Source of the DNA: Bacteroidota bacterium
Lineage (GTDB): Bacteria; Bacteroidota; Ignavibacteria; UBA10030; UBA6906
Direction of reading: 5' to 3'
Length of the DNA stretch: 64,000 bases
Assembly: GCA_030835135.1 (NCBI GenBank)
Contig: JAUQWO010000022.1
Coordinates: forward strand, 1 to 64,000
In this document: piece by piece, positions 26,701 through 34,544 of the stretch
Numbering within the stretch: position 1 is the stretch's first letter
Layout of the letters: every line of letters begins with the position of its first letter
The notes under the pieces: model-generated
Told to the model about the DNA's origin: nothing
Databases searched by the model: none
The model's input: the letters and a program-made list of their open reading frames with translations, nothing else
Made by a program: the position numbers and the translations under genes

Positions 26701-27318
26701 ATGAAAGCGGTGCTCGCGGTCGTGTGCCTGCTGTTCCTCCTTCCTGATGTACTCCATTCCCAGTCATCTGATGCGGAGCTCGTGAATGTCAAAGAGCTCA
26801 TACCGGACATCGTCCTCGACCTGAAGTACAGCACGGTCGTCAACTTCACCGCACAGAAACTCTACACGACCAACGAATGCCTGCTGGCGCGCGGCATGGT
26901 GAACCGTCTGGCCGTGGTGCAGGACAGCCTGCGCGCACGGGGGCTGGGGTTGAAGATCTTCGATGGGTACCGTCCGCGTGCGGTGCAGTATCTGATGTTC
27001 GAGATCTATCCCGACCCGAACTTCGTTGCTGATCCGGTCACGGGATCCAAGCATAACCGTGGAGCGGCCGTGGACCTCACGCTGATCGACCTGGCGACCG
27101 GCGCGGAGTTGTCCATGCCGACCGCGTTCGACTATTTTGGTGACGCCGCTGCCCATGGGTGGACCATCGGATTGTCGGCGGAGCAGATCGCGAACCGGGA
27201 ACTTCTCCGCTCGATGATGGAGGATGTGGGCGGACTCACGAGGCTCCCGTCGGAATGGTGGCACTACGAGCATGCGCCCTCCACGAGCATCCCCCTCTAT
27301 GACTTCCAGATGAAATGA
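26701..27318 (+). CDS. D-alanyl-D-alanine dipeptidase, VanX/DdpX type (peptidase M15D)
   Basis: 205 residues with a signal peptide (MKAVLAVVCLLFLLPDVLHS), so active in the periplasm or outside. The M15D zinc site is intact: SKHNRGAAVDL supplies H118 and D125, and EWWHYE supplies the catalytic E185 and zinc ligand H188. The substrate-side arginine is likely in IFDGYRPRAVQ. It hydrolyses D-Ala-D-Ala, releasing D-alanine from peptidoglycan-derived dipeptide. ATG 26701 follows GGAGGTG. It sits 79 nt after the PorV-like gene and 16 nt before a T9SS cargo gene, so it is probably part of that transcript; functionally it fits the murein-salvage genes at 54-64 kb. Confidence 0.9.
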   Translation: MKAVLAVVCLLFLLPDVLHSQSSDAELVNVKELIPDIVLDLKYSTVVNFTAQKLYTTNECLLARGMVNRLAVVQDSLRARGLGLKIFDGYRPRAVQYLMFEIYPDPNFVADPVTGSKHNRGAAVDLTLIDLATGAELSMPTAFDYFGDAAAHGWTIGLSAEQIANRELLRSMMEDVGGLTRLPSEWWHYEHAPSTSIPLYDFQMK

Positions 27319-27334
27319 CACGCGAGGACCGGCC

Positions 27335-29665
27335 ATGAGAACACTGCTTGCTCTTCTGGTATGCGCGGCCCCGGCGCTCGCCGATCAGGGGGTCGAGTTC
27401 ACCGTGAACACCAGGCATCCGGGTACGCAGCGGGATGTGCAGGTGGACCGCGATCTGCTCTCCTCCGCGCTCATCGTGTGGACGAGCGGGAATCATGCCG
27501 GGTCCGGCACACGCGGGGATATCGTCCTCCGGCGGTTGACCCTGGAGATGTGGAACGGCGGCGCTGCACGGTCCGGGAGCAGCGTGCCCGGCCCCGGCGT
27601 CACGAGCATGAGCGCCCTTGCGGACACGGAGATGATCATACACGACCCTGCCGGGATCGGGGATCAGGAGAAGCCAGCCCTCGCGGCCAACCTCCGGGGA
27701 TCTGCCGTCGTCGCCTGGGCGTCGATGACCAACCGCGATTCCGCGTACGACATCAAGGCGCGCCGGTTCCATCTCGGCGTTCCTGCGGGACCGGAATTCT
27801 TCGTGAACACCACGATGCCGCGGACCCAGACCGAGCCGGATGTGGCGATCGACAGCGCGGGACGTTTCGTGGTGGCGTGGGATGGCTGGACCGCGGGCGA
27901 CGACCGCGATGTCTATCTGCGGGTCTACGGTGCCGACGGCGCACCGCGTACCGGAGAGATCCGGGTCAACACCACCACGGCGTACAGTCAGGCGAGACCC
28001 GCCGTGCGGTACCGGCCCGACGGGTCGTTCGTCGTGGTGTGGGAATCGTGGCAACAGGATGACGGGCTGGCTGCAGGGTATGGTGTGTATGCGCGGCTCT
28101 TCGACAGTCTCGGCGTCCCGCTCTCCGGCGAGATCGCGGTCAACGTGTGGACTCCCGACTTTCAGTGGTATGCCGATGTCGAAACGTTCAGTGACAATGG
28201 CTTCGTGGTGGTCTGGTGCAGCTGGGAGCAGGACGGTGCCGATGGCGGGATCTATCTCCAGCGGTTCGCTGTGAACGGCGCGCGGCGCGGCGTGGAAGAG
28301 CGGGTGAACACCACCACCGCGCAGTATCAGTGGCTTCCACGCATCCGGCGGAACGAGGACGACAGCTTCGTCGTCTGCTGGTCCAGCTGGAAGCAGGACG
28401 GCAGCAGAGAGGGTGTGTATCTCCAGATGTACGACACGGAGGCCCGGAAGGTCTCGTTCGAGACGCAGGTCAACAGCCGCACCGAGTCATACCAATGGGA
28501 GCCGGATATCGTGGCCGTCGCTCCGGGCGACGTGTTCGCGGTGTGGTCCGATTGGTTCAGCCCCCAGCTCGATCATGAAGTGACCGCCCGCCGCATCTTG
28601 CCCGTGCGTTCCCAGGGTGCGCTTGCCCCGTCCGCGCTGATGCATACCGCCGGCCGCACAACCTCGCGCCTGACGGTTCATGTGATCGATTCTCTCGCGT
28701 TGACGGGGCACACGTATGAGGCGATCTTCGACTCGCTCCCGAACAGGACGGCAGCGTTGAGCGTCCGCGACCTCGTGTCCGGCGATACCCTCGTGCATCG
28801 GTTCCCGATCGGCCTGGGTGAGAACATCTTCTATTTGACCCCCGCCTTTCATGGCGTCACGGTGGAGGTCGTGCCGGAATTCGATCTCGATCTGGATCTG
28901 AGCTCTTCCACCACGATCAACCGGAGCGGGAACACCTTCATGTTCTCAATCAACCCTCCGTCTGCCGGCACCAGGAGGGTTGCTCCCATCGAGGTCGCGC
29001 TCATCTGGGGGAATACCGATACGCTGGCGGATGGCAGCTACGTCACGGCACTTGACACCGCGCTGTCGCTGAGCGGGAAACGAGAAGTGCTGGTGCCCTT
29101 CCGCGGCTGGAATATCACGGACGGACAGAAGATGGACCTGCTGGTGGTCGACAGTCCGTCCAACAAGCGCTGGGATAAAGGCGAGCGGATCGTGTTCCTG
29201 ACACCACCGGCCTACCGCTCGATCGCCACCAACACGCACGCCGAGGTCCGTCCGGATGCCTTCGGGACTCCGGTGATCTACCCGGGGCCGGGCGACACGA
29301 CGATCATCCGGACGTTCAGGCCGATCACGAACGCTGACCGTTTCACCTTCTCGGCTGTGCGGGCTGCGGTCCTGGATGTGTCTGAGCCGCAGGGGCGGCC
29401 GGGGCTCTTCGCACTTGCGCAGAACTATCCGAATCCCTTCAACCCGTCCACCACGATCCGATACACCGTTCCCGTCGCGGGCGATGTCACGCTCACGGTG
29501 TATTCGATGCTTGGGCAACGGATCGGTGTGCTCGCGTCAGGGTTCCATCAGCCCGGCACGTACCGTGTACGGTTCGATGCGCGGACGCTCGCCAGCGGGG
29601 TCTACTTCTACGCGCTGGATGGGGGAGGGAAGAGGTTGGTGCAGAAAATGATGGTGATGAAGTAG
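27335..29665 (+). CDS. Secreted repeat protein with T9SS sorting domain
   Basis: 776 residues beginning with the signal peptide MRTLLALLVCAAPALA after a GAGGA ribosome site. Residues about 20-430 consist of five or six repeats of roughly 60 residues with the pattern VNT..x(10-15)..P.V....G.FVV.W.SW..D....VY.R.Y (for example EIRVNTTTAYSQARPAV, FVVVWESWQQDD, FVVCWSSWKQDGS), which reads like a beta-propeller. A Big/Ig-like middle region follows, then the sorting domain (LAQNYPNPFNPSTTI, VYSMLGQRIGVLAS, ending KMMVMK). No enzyme motif recognised. Last gene of the cassette 1 transcript, converging on cassette 2. Confidence 0.85.
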   Translation: MRTLLALLVCAAPALADQGVEFTVNTRHPGTQRDVQVDRDLLSSALIVWTSGNHAGSGTRGDIVLRRLTLEMWNGGAARSGSSVPGPGVTSMSALADTEMIIHDPAGIGDQEKPALAANLRGSAVVAWASMTNRDSAYDIKARRFHLGVPAGPEFFVNTTMPRTQTEPDVAIDSAGRFVVAWDGWTAGDDRDVYLRVYGADGAPRTGEIRVNTTTAYSQARPAVRYRPDGSFVVVWESWQQDDGLAAGYGVYARLFDSLGVPLSGEIAVNVWTPDFQWYADVETFSDNGFVVVWCSWEQDGADGGIYLQRFAVNGARRGVEERVNTTTAQYQWLPRIRRNEDDSFVVCWSSWKQDGSREGVYLQMYDTEARKVSFETQVNSRTESYQWEPDIVAVAPGDVFAVWSDWFSPQLDHEVTARRILPVRSQGALAPSALMHTAGRTTSRLTVHVIDSLALTGHTYEAIFDSLPNRTAALSVRDLVSGDTLVHRFPIGLGENIFYLTPAFHGVTVEVVPEFDLDLDLSSSTTINRSGNTFMFSINPPSAGTRRVAPIEVALIWGNTDTLADGSYVTALDTALSLSGKREVLVPFRGWNITDGQKMDLLVVDSPSNKRWDKGERIVFLTPPAYRSIATNTHAEVRPDAFGTPVIYPGPGDTTIIRTFRPITNADRFTFSAVRAAVLDVSEPQGRPGLFALAQNYPNPFNPSTTIRYTVPVAGDVTLTVYSMLGQRIGVLASGFHQPGTYRVRFDARTLASGVYFYALDGGGKRLVQKMMVMK

Positions 29666-29791
29666 AAGGGGAGAAGGAATGGAGGATGGGGGGTGCGGGA
29701 GAGGGGAAGAGGAAGAGGAAAAGGAAGAGTAGGAGGACGAGGGAGAGGACGAGAAAGAGGAAGCGGAAGAGGAAGCGGAAGAGGAAGCGGA
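29666..29791 (+). repeat. Polypurine tract with 12-bp tandem repeat
   Basis: About 125 nt that are almost pure A/G on the + strand directly after the stop codon, with an uninterrupted 33-nt purine run (29697-29729) and three copies of the 12-bp unit GAGGAAGCGGAA near 29757-29790. No protein-like reading. It separates convergent genes and precedes the shared terminator. It may form triplex (H-DNA) or stall RNA polymerase. Confidence 0.7.
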
Positions 29792-29812
29792 CAACCCGAT
29801 CAGCGTACAATA

Positions 29813-29858
29813 GAAAAGGGCAAGACAGCGAGCGACATGGTGCTGTTTTGCCCTTTTC
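29813..29858. terminator. Bidirectional terminator between cassettes 1 and 2
   Basis: A 16-bp stem (GAAAAGGGCAAGACAG at 29813-29828 with CTGTTTTGCCCTTTTC at 29843-29858, one G-T wobble) with a 14-nt loop. A-rich and T-rich arms serve as a U-tract in both directions for the two convergent genes. Confidence 0.85.
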
Positions 29859-29880
29859 CTGTTCCTCGAGCCTTCTCTCC

Positions 29881-30936
29881 TTACAGTCGAACTCCCAGCG
29901 AGAAGTACTGCACGTTCTTCAACCGCCCGTAATCTGCGAAGCCATAGTCCAGCTTGATCGTGGCGACGTTCGGGATGCCGTAGTGCACGCCCACGCCCCA
30001 CGTGAGGCCCTGTTCGGAATCGCGCAGGAACAGCGATTTGTACCCCACGCGTCCGAAGATGATCTCTTTCCAGGTCGCTTCCAGCCCGGCATTCACATAC
30101 TCGGTGTTGTCATTCGGATGTGTCGCATCCACCGCGAACGTCGTCCGGATATCCTCGACCGGAGTGATCTCGTACGCGACGCCGATCCGGAACGTCAACG
30201 GGAGGTCGAAGGTCTCCGTCCTGAGATCCGAGGGGATGTTGCTCGGTCCGCTGCCGATGTCGCCATCCGGGTCGTAGTTGAACTGCAGATCGCGCCCTTC
30301 CAGCTTCATCTTTGTGCCGAAGTTCGAGATCGATGCGCCGAGGGTCAGGCCGGGGATCTCGGACATGTACAGGGTACCGATATCGACTGCGAACCCGTTG
30401 GCGGCCTCGCTCCAGACCGCATCGCGGATGTACTTCGCCGTGAACCCGATCGAGAAGCGGTCCGTCAGGTTGCGCGCGTAGCTCAACCCGAAGGCGATGG
30501 AACTCGCGTCCCACTTCCGGCCATCGCCGTTCGGGAAATCCACCGTCCGGACGATGTCCTCGGGCACGCGCATCGAGATCACCGACAGGCCGAAGGTGCC
30601 GAGCTCGCCGATGGGCATCGCGCCTGCGGCGAAATCGTAATTGATGTCGGCCAGCCAGTTGGCGTGGTTGAACGTGAGTTCGCTGTTGATCTGCATACGG
30701 GACAGCGCGGCCGGGTTCCAGTAGATGGAGCTGATGTCGCCGGTCACCGCCGCCTGCGCGCCGCCCATGCCGAGGGCCCGGGCGCCGACGCCGATCTTGA
30801 GGAACTGTGCCGCCGTGGTGCCGACCTTGGCGGTACTGCGGAACAGCTGGGCACGGGCGGGTGTGGCATTCACGATAAGGAATGCCAGCAGAAGGGCTCC
30901 CGCGAGCGTGGCCCGTGTGCTGCGCATGATCTTCAT
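29881..30936 (-). CDS. PorV/PorQ family (UPF0164) outer-membrane protein (cassette 2)
   Basis: 351 residues. The signal peptide MKIMRSTRATLAGALLLAFL is preceded by GGAGG. It has the family signature FLKIGVGARALGMGGAQAA followed by ISSIYWNPAALSRM and ends QYFSLGVRL. It is very close to the cassette 1 paralogue (shared NFGTKMKLEGRD and HPNDNTEY) and lies 76 nt after the large secreted protein on the same strand. Predicted beta-barrel that could deliver or hold the neighbouring secreted protein at the outer membrane; by family knowledge only PorV itself has a demonstrated cargo-shuttle role. Confidence 0.88.
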   Translation of the reverse strand: MKIMRSTRATLAGALLLAFLIVNATPARAQLFRSTAKVGTTAAQFLKIGVGARALGMGGAQAAVTGDISSIYWNPAALSRMQINSELTFNHANWLADINYDFAAGAMPIGELGTFGLSVISMRVPEDIVRTVDFPNGDGRKWDASSIAFGLSYARNLTDRFSIGFTAKYIRDAVWSEAANGFAVDIGTLYMSEIPGLTLGASISNFGTKMKLEGRDLQFNYDPDGDIGSGPSNIPSDLRTETFDLPLTFRIGVAYEITPVEDIRTTFAVDATHPNDNTEYVNAGLEATWKEIIFGRVGYKSLFLRDSEQGLTWGVGVHYGIPNVATIKLDYGFADYGRLKNVQYFSLGVRL

Positions 30937-31012
30937 ACAACCTCCAGAGCAATTCATGTGTGCGATCCGTACACCGCGGTGCCCGTCACCCGGGCACCGC
31001 GTGACGCGTTGA

Positions 31013-34000
31013 TCACTTGATCAGTGCAAGCCGGCCGATCTTCTCGCCGACACCCGGGACCTCGACGTGATAGATGTACACGCCGTAGGCCAGGCGCTGG
31101 CCTTCATACGAAAGGACCCGCCAGTCGGCATAGCTGTTCCCATCATCCTTCACGATCGTGTCCACCAGCTCACCGAGGAGCGTGTAGATGCGGATCGTGC
31201 ACTTGGGCGGCAGGTTCCGGAACTGCAGCTTGTTCTCCCCGCGCCGGATCGAACTCGGACCCGGCTGCTCCATCGTGCTGTAGGCGACGTACGGGTTCGG
31301 CACCACACAGATCTGGTCGAGCGTGTTCGTCGCCGTGGCAACATCGAACTTCGACGCGGTGCTCGTGAACGTGTACTGATCGCCCGCGGCGAACGGCTTC
31401 GAGGTCTTCACCTCGTAGATGTTCCCCTGGGTCGGATAGACCGGTGTCTGGCCGTTCGGCACGCTGAACGTGACCGACAGCATCACCGGGATCGGGCTCT
31501 GCGGCGCGTACTTGGGCGGCGTCACGAACACGATCTCCCGTCCGGGGCGCCACATGCTGTCGGTGAGCGCCTTGTCCACCAGGATGCGCATCGTGGACGT
31601 GTCGGACATGTTGACGATCCTGAAGGGGCATACGACCACGCGGCGGCCCGAATTGTTCAGCACCGTGTCGCCCGGGAACGCCCACTTGCCGTTCGCGAGC
31701 GTGTCCGTCTTGTTCCACTGGATCTGGAAATCGAGCGGTGCCGGACGGAATGGTGCGGTCGTCAGCGCGATGGTCTTGTGGACCCGGCCGACGAGATTGG
31801 AATTGTTGATGGCGGACCATCCGCTCCGGGCGGAGTCTATCCCCAGCGGCACGTCGGTGGCGTACACCCGCATGCCATCGAACACCGGATTGTCGTCTTC
31901 CGTCGCCAGACGGTTGCTCTCGTACACCGCATAGTACCGGAAGGTGATCGTGTAGGTCGCCCCCGCGGTCAGATTGCCCGTCGCGTTGCCGCGGATGCGG
32001 CCACCGGTGGCATCCAGCCGGTACTGGGAGGGGTTCACGGTCGCGCCCGCCGCATCCTTCACGACCACCGTCGAGGCGACCAGGTTCTTGTGGGACAGCG
32101 GCACATAGATCGTATCACGCGAGGTGAAGCTCTCGCTGTGGTCGGACAGGGACTGGATATCGTACACGACCTTGCCGCCCGCCGTGCGGAAATCGATGTT
32201 GTACCTCGCACCGTCGATCACGGCGACGTCATCCATCACTTTCACGCTGATCGTACCGGTGGAGACACCGGCCACGCGCTGGGCCGTCGCGCCATTGCCG
32301 ACGCTGGCCTTCGTCTGGCCCGCGGGGAGCGGCCCGGGGATCACGGCCAGCGTGTTCTGGTCGAAGCTGAGCACGCCCGTCACCGGATCCTTGGTGATCG
32401 CGATCTGGCACTCCGTGGGCGGCAGCGAGACGCCCAGGGTATCGAATCCATGGTCATACGATGCGACGGCATAGTAATACGTGACGCCGTTGGTGACTGT
32501 GGAATCGACATACTCGTGGACCAGGCCGTTGTTGGTGCCGAGGTTGTACTTCACGCCCCGGCCCTGGTATTCGACCGGATGCAGTCCGGACCAGGTATTG
32601 ACGAGGTCGAACTGGGCTTTGGTCCCGTTCTTGCCCACGAGCGGCGTGGGGAGGAAGGCCGAACCGTTCGCGTCCGTGATCGTGTAGACATCACTGAACG
32701 TGTAGTCCTGGCTCCGGTAGATCTTGTAGCCCTCGAAGTCCTGGGTGTTCGTCAACGGATCGGTGGTCTTCTCCGCCAGATTGTCCCAGTAGAGTGTCAC
32801 GCGGCCTTCGCCGGGGATCGCGGTCACATTCGGTTTGGGCGGCGGCTGCGCGAACAGGTAGTTCGCTTCCAGCACGCGCTGTGCCGTCTCGGAATTGAGC
32901 AGCAGGTCGGCGAGGTTCTCGCCCATCATCAGCGCGATGGAGAACCGCTGCGTCCCTTCCGGCTCGAGCACGAACGGACCGGAACCGTACAGGAACTCGT
33001 TGTCGCCCGGCGTGCGGAAATACGCCTGGTCCACAGCGATCGAGTCGGAGGAGAGCTGCTGGGTGAAGAGCACATCGTTGACCGGGAAGTTCGGCGATGC
33101 TGCCGCCTGCGCGACGAAGCTGGTCAGACCGATCTGATCGGATTCGTTGACGTCGCGGATGCCGAAATTCGGTTCCGAGGTGAAATTGCCGTTGGCGTCG
33201 GTGCCGTTGTCCGGCTTGGCATTCCCTTCGCCGAAGTCACCGGTGCCGGCGATGCCGTCCAGCCCGACGTCGTCCTTATCGACACGCCAGTTGCCGTTCT
33301 CGTCGCCCGACCACCGCGCCTTCGGACGGCCGTACAGTTTGACGTACTTGGCGGTGTCCGCAATGCCGGTCGTGAGCGGGAGCGTGGTACCGTCGATATA
33401 GGTGCCCGCTGCATTGAACGGACTCTCGTCGATCACACCATCATCATCGTCATCCTTGCCGTTCGTCGAATTGCTGGGCGACTCGAGGAACTTGAACCCG
33501 AAGTATCCCGGCGTCAGTCCGCCATCGCCCTTGTTGTCCGCATCCCATGCGTACACCATGCTGCGCGCGCGCTGCGGGAAGGGATCGGCAAGAACGCCCC
33601 TGGGGGGGATGAAATAGGCATAATCGTCGCCGTAGTCGTTCGGACCGCCGACGTGCGGGTCGCCGAACATGCCGAAGTACACTCTGCCGAGCGTCTTGGG
33701 GCTCTTGTTCGTGACACGGTACACGAGGAAGATGATGTCCTCGGCCAGCGGATTGTTGAACTGGAAGAACCGGCACTCGAGGTCGAGTCCGAGGCCGACG
33801 CGGGTCGTGTCGCCGTCCCACGGCAGATACCTCTGCATCCACTTCTTGTTCGTGGCATCGTCGCACACGAAGTAGACTTCCTCATCGGGCGACGTGGCGT
33901 CGTTACCGAGATATGCCGGCCACACATAGCGGCCGAGTGCGCTGTTGTACCACGACTCCGGCCAGCTATGGGGCTTGCGGGTCAGGTCGCCGCCCACGTC

Positions 34001-34516
34001 GGAACGGTGGCTCCATGCAGCGATGTCCGCCTGTCCGGGAGCGGCGTATCCGGGCTTCGGCAGCCATCCCCATTTCAGGGACCCGTCCGGCGCGTACGCA
34101 CCCTGGCTCGGCGTGTACATGCCATCATCCAGGATCCACACGGAATCGCCCTGAATGCTCTTCACCTTTGCGGCAACCAGCGGATCGAATTCGTAGCCAT
34201 ACCCCAGCCGGTTCCAGACCAGGTCCGCAACGTTGCCGAGGGCGTTCGGCCGCGTGATGTTGCCGTAGTTGTAGACGATGGTGGTGATCTTATTCCCGCG
34301 GATGATCAGGCTGCGGATCTCCTTCATGCTGCCCGTGGTCTTGGCCAGTGCCGGGCCCGACTGCTGGTGTTCGAGAAAGTCCACCAGCCGCTGCCATTCC
34401 TGAGGGCTCGCCTTCTTCGGGTCGAGCTTCAGCAGATCGTTCTCCTGCGCACGTGACACGCCCGCCGTCACCATCAGCGCCGCGGCCACCAGGAGAGTGA
34501 GAAATGATGTTTTCAT
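31013..34516 (-). CDS. Large secreted protein with variant VPNPY C-terminal domain (cassette 2)
   Basis: 1167 residues. Signal peptide MKTSFLTLLVAAALMVTAGVSRAQ. It is homologous along its length to the 21930-25484 product: TIVYNYGNITRPNAL, SWPESWYNSALGRYVWPAYL, DIIFLVYRVTNKSPKTLGRV, the acidic loop GKDDDDDGVIDE, FnIII-like RVTLYWDNLAEKTTDP and VTYYYAVASYDHGFDT, and the C-terminus VVPNPYVAYS, KCTIRIYTLLGELVDTI, HVEVPGVGEKIGRLALIK. It lies 28 nt after the receptor gene and 76 nt before the PorV-like gene, a tight operon. No enzymatic site recognised; most likely a surface component that works with the receptor. Confidence 0.83.
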   Translation of the reverse strand: MKTSFLTLLVAAALMVTAGVSRAQENDLLKLDPKKASPQEWQRLVDFLEHQQSGPALAKTTGSMKEIRSLIIRGNKITTIVYNYGNITRPNALGNVADLVWNRLGYGYEFDPLVAAKVKSIQGDSVWILDDGMYTPSQGAYAPDGSLKWGWLPKPGYAAPGQADIAAWSHRSDVGGDLTRKPHSWPESWYNSALGRYVWPAYLGNDATSPDEEVYFVCDDATNKKWMQRYLPWDGDTTRVGLGLDLECRFFQFNNPLAEDIIFLVYRVTNKSPKTLGRVYFGMFGDPHVGGPNDYGDDYAYFIPPRGVLADPFPQRARSMVYAWDADNKGDGGLTPGYFGFKFLESPSNSTNGKDDDDDGVIDESPFNAAGTYIDGTTLPLTTGIADTAKYVKLYGRPKARWSGDENGNWRVDKDDVGLDGIAGTGDFGEGNAKPDNGTDANGNFTSEPNFGIRDVNESDQIGLTSFVAQAAASPNFPVNDVLFTQQLSSDSIAVDQAYFRTPGDNEFLYGSGPFVLEPEGTQRFSIALMMGENLADLLLNSETAQRVLEANYLFAQPPPKPNVTAIPGEGRVTLYWDNLAEKTTDPLTNTQDFEGYKIYRSQDYTFSDVYTITDANGSAFLPTPLVGKNGTKAQFDLVNTWSGLHPVEYQGRGVKYNLGTNNGLVHEYVDSTVTNGVTYYYAVASYDHGFDTLGVSLPPTECQIAITKDPVTGVLSFDQNTLAVIPGPLPAGQTKASVGNGATAQRVAGVSTGTISVKVMDDVAVIDGARYNIDFRTAGGKVVYDIQSLSDHSESFTSRDTIYVPLSHKNLVASTVVVKDAAGATVNPSQYRLDATGGRIRGNATGNLTAGATYTITFRYYAVYESNRLATEDDNPVFDGMRVYATDVPLGIDSARSGWSAINNSNLVGRVHKTIALTTAPFRPAPLDFQIQWNKTDTLANGKWAFPGDTVLNNSGRRVVVCPFRIVNMSDTSTMRILVDKALTDSMWRPGREIVFVTPPKYAPQSPIPVMLSVTFSVPNGQTPVYPTQGNIYEVKTSKPFAAGDQYTFTSTASKFDVATATNTLDQICVVPNPYVAYSTMEQPGPSSIRRGENKLQFRNLPPKCTIRIYTLLGELVDTIVKDDGNSYADWRVLSYEGQRLAYGVYIYHVEVPGVGEKIGRLALIK

Positions 34517-34544
34517 ACAGAGTCCCATCGAATGAATGAGAGTA

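Noticed and set aside
29493-29810. A - strand frame encoding Phe/Leu/Ser-rich repeats across the polypurine tract
   Set aside because: It is merely the translation of the polypyrimidine strand; it could mimic a membrane protein but has no start context or homology pattern.
31067-34456. A 1129-codon + strand frame opposite the cassette 2 secreted protein
   Set aside because: Same kind of antisense shadow; the - strand product has a signal peptide, FnIII domains and a paralogue, this one has none.
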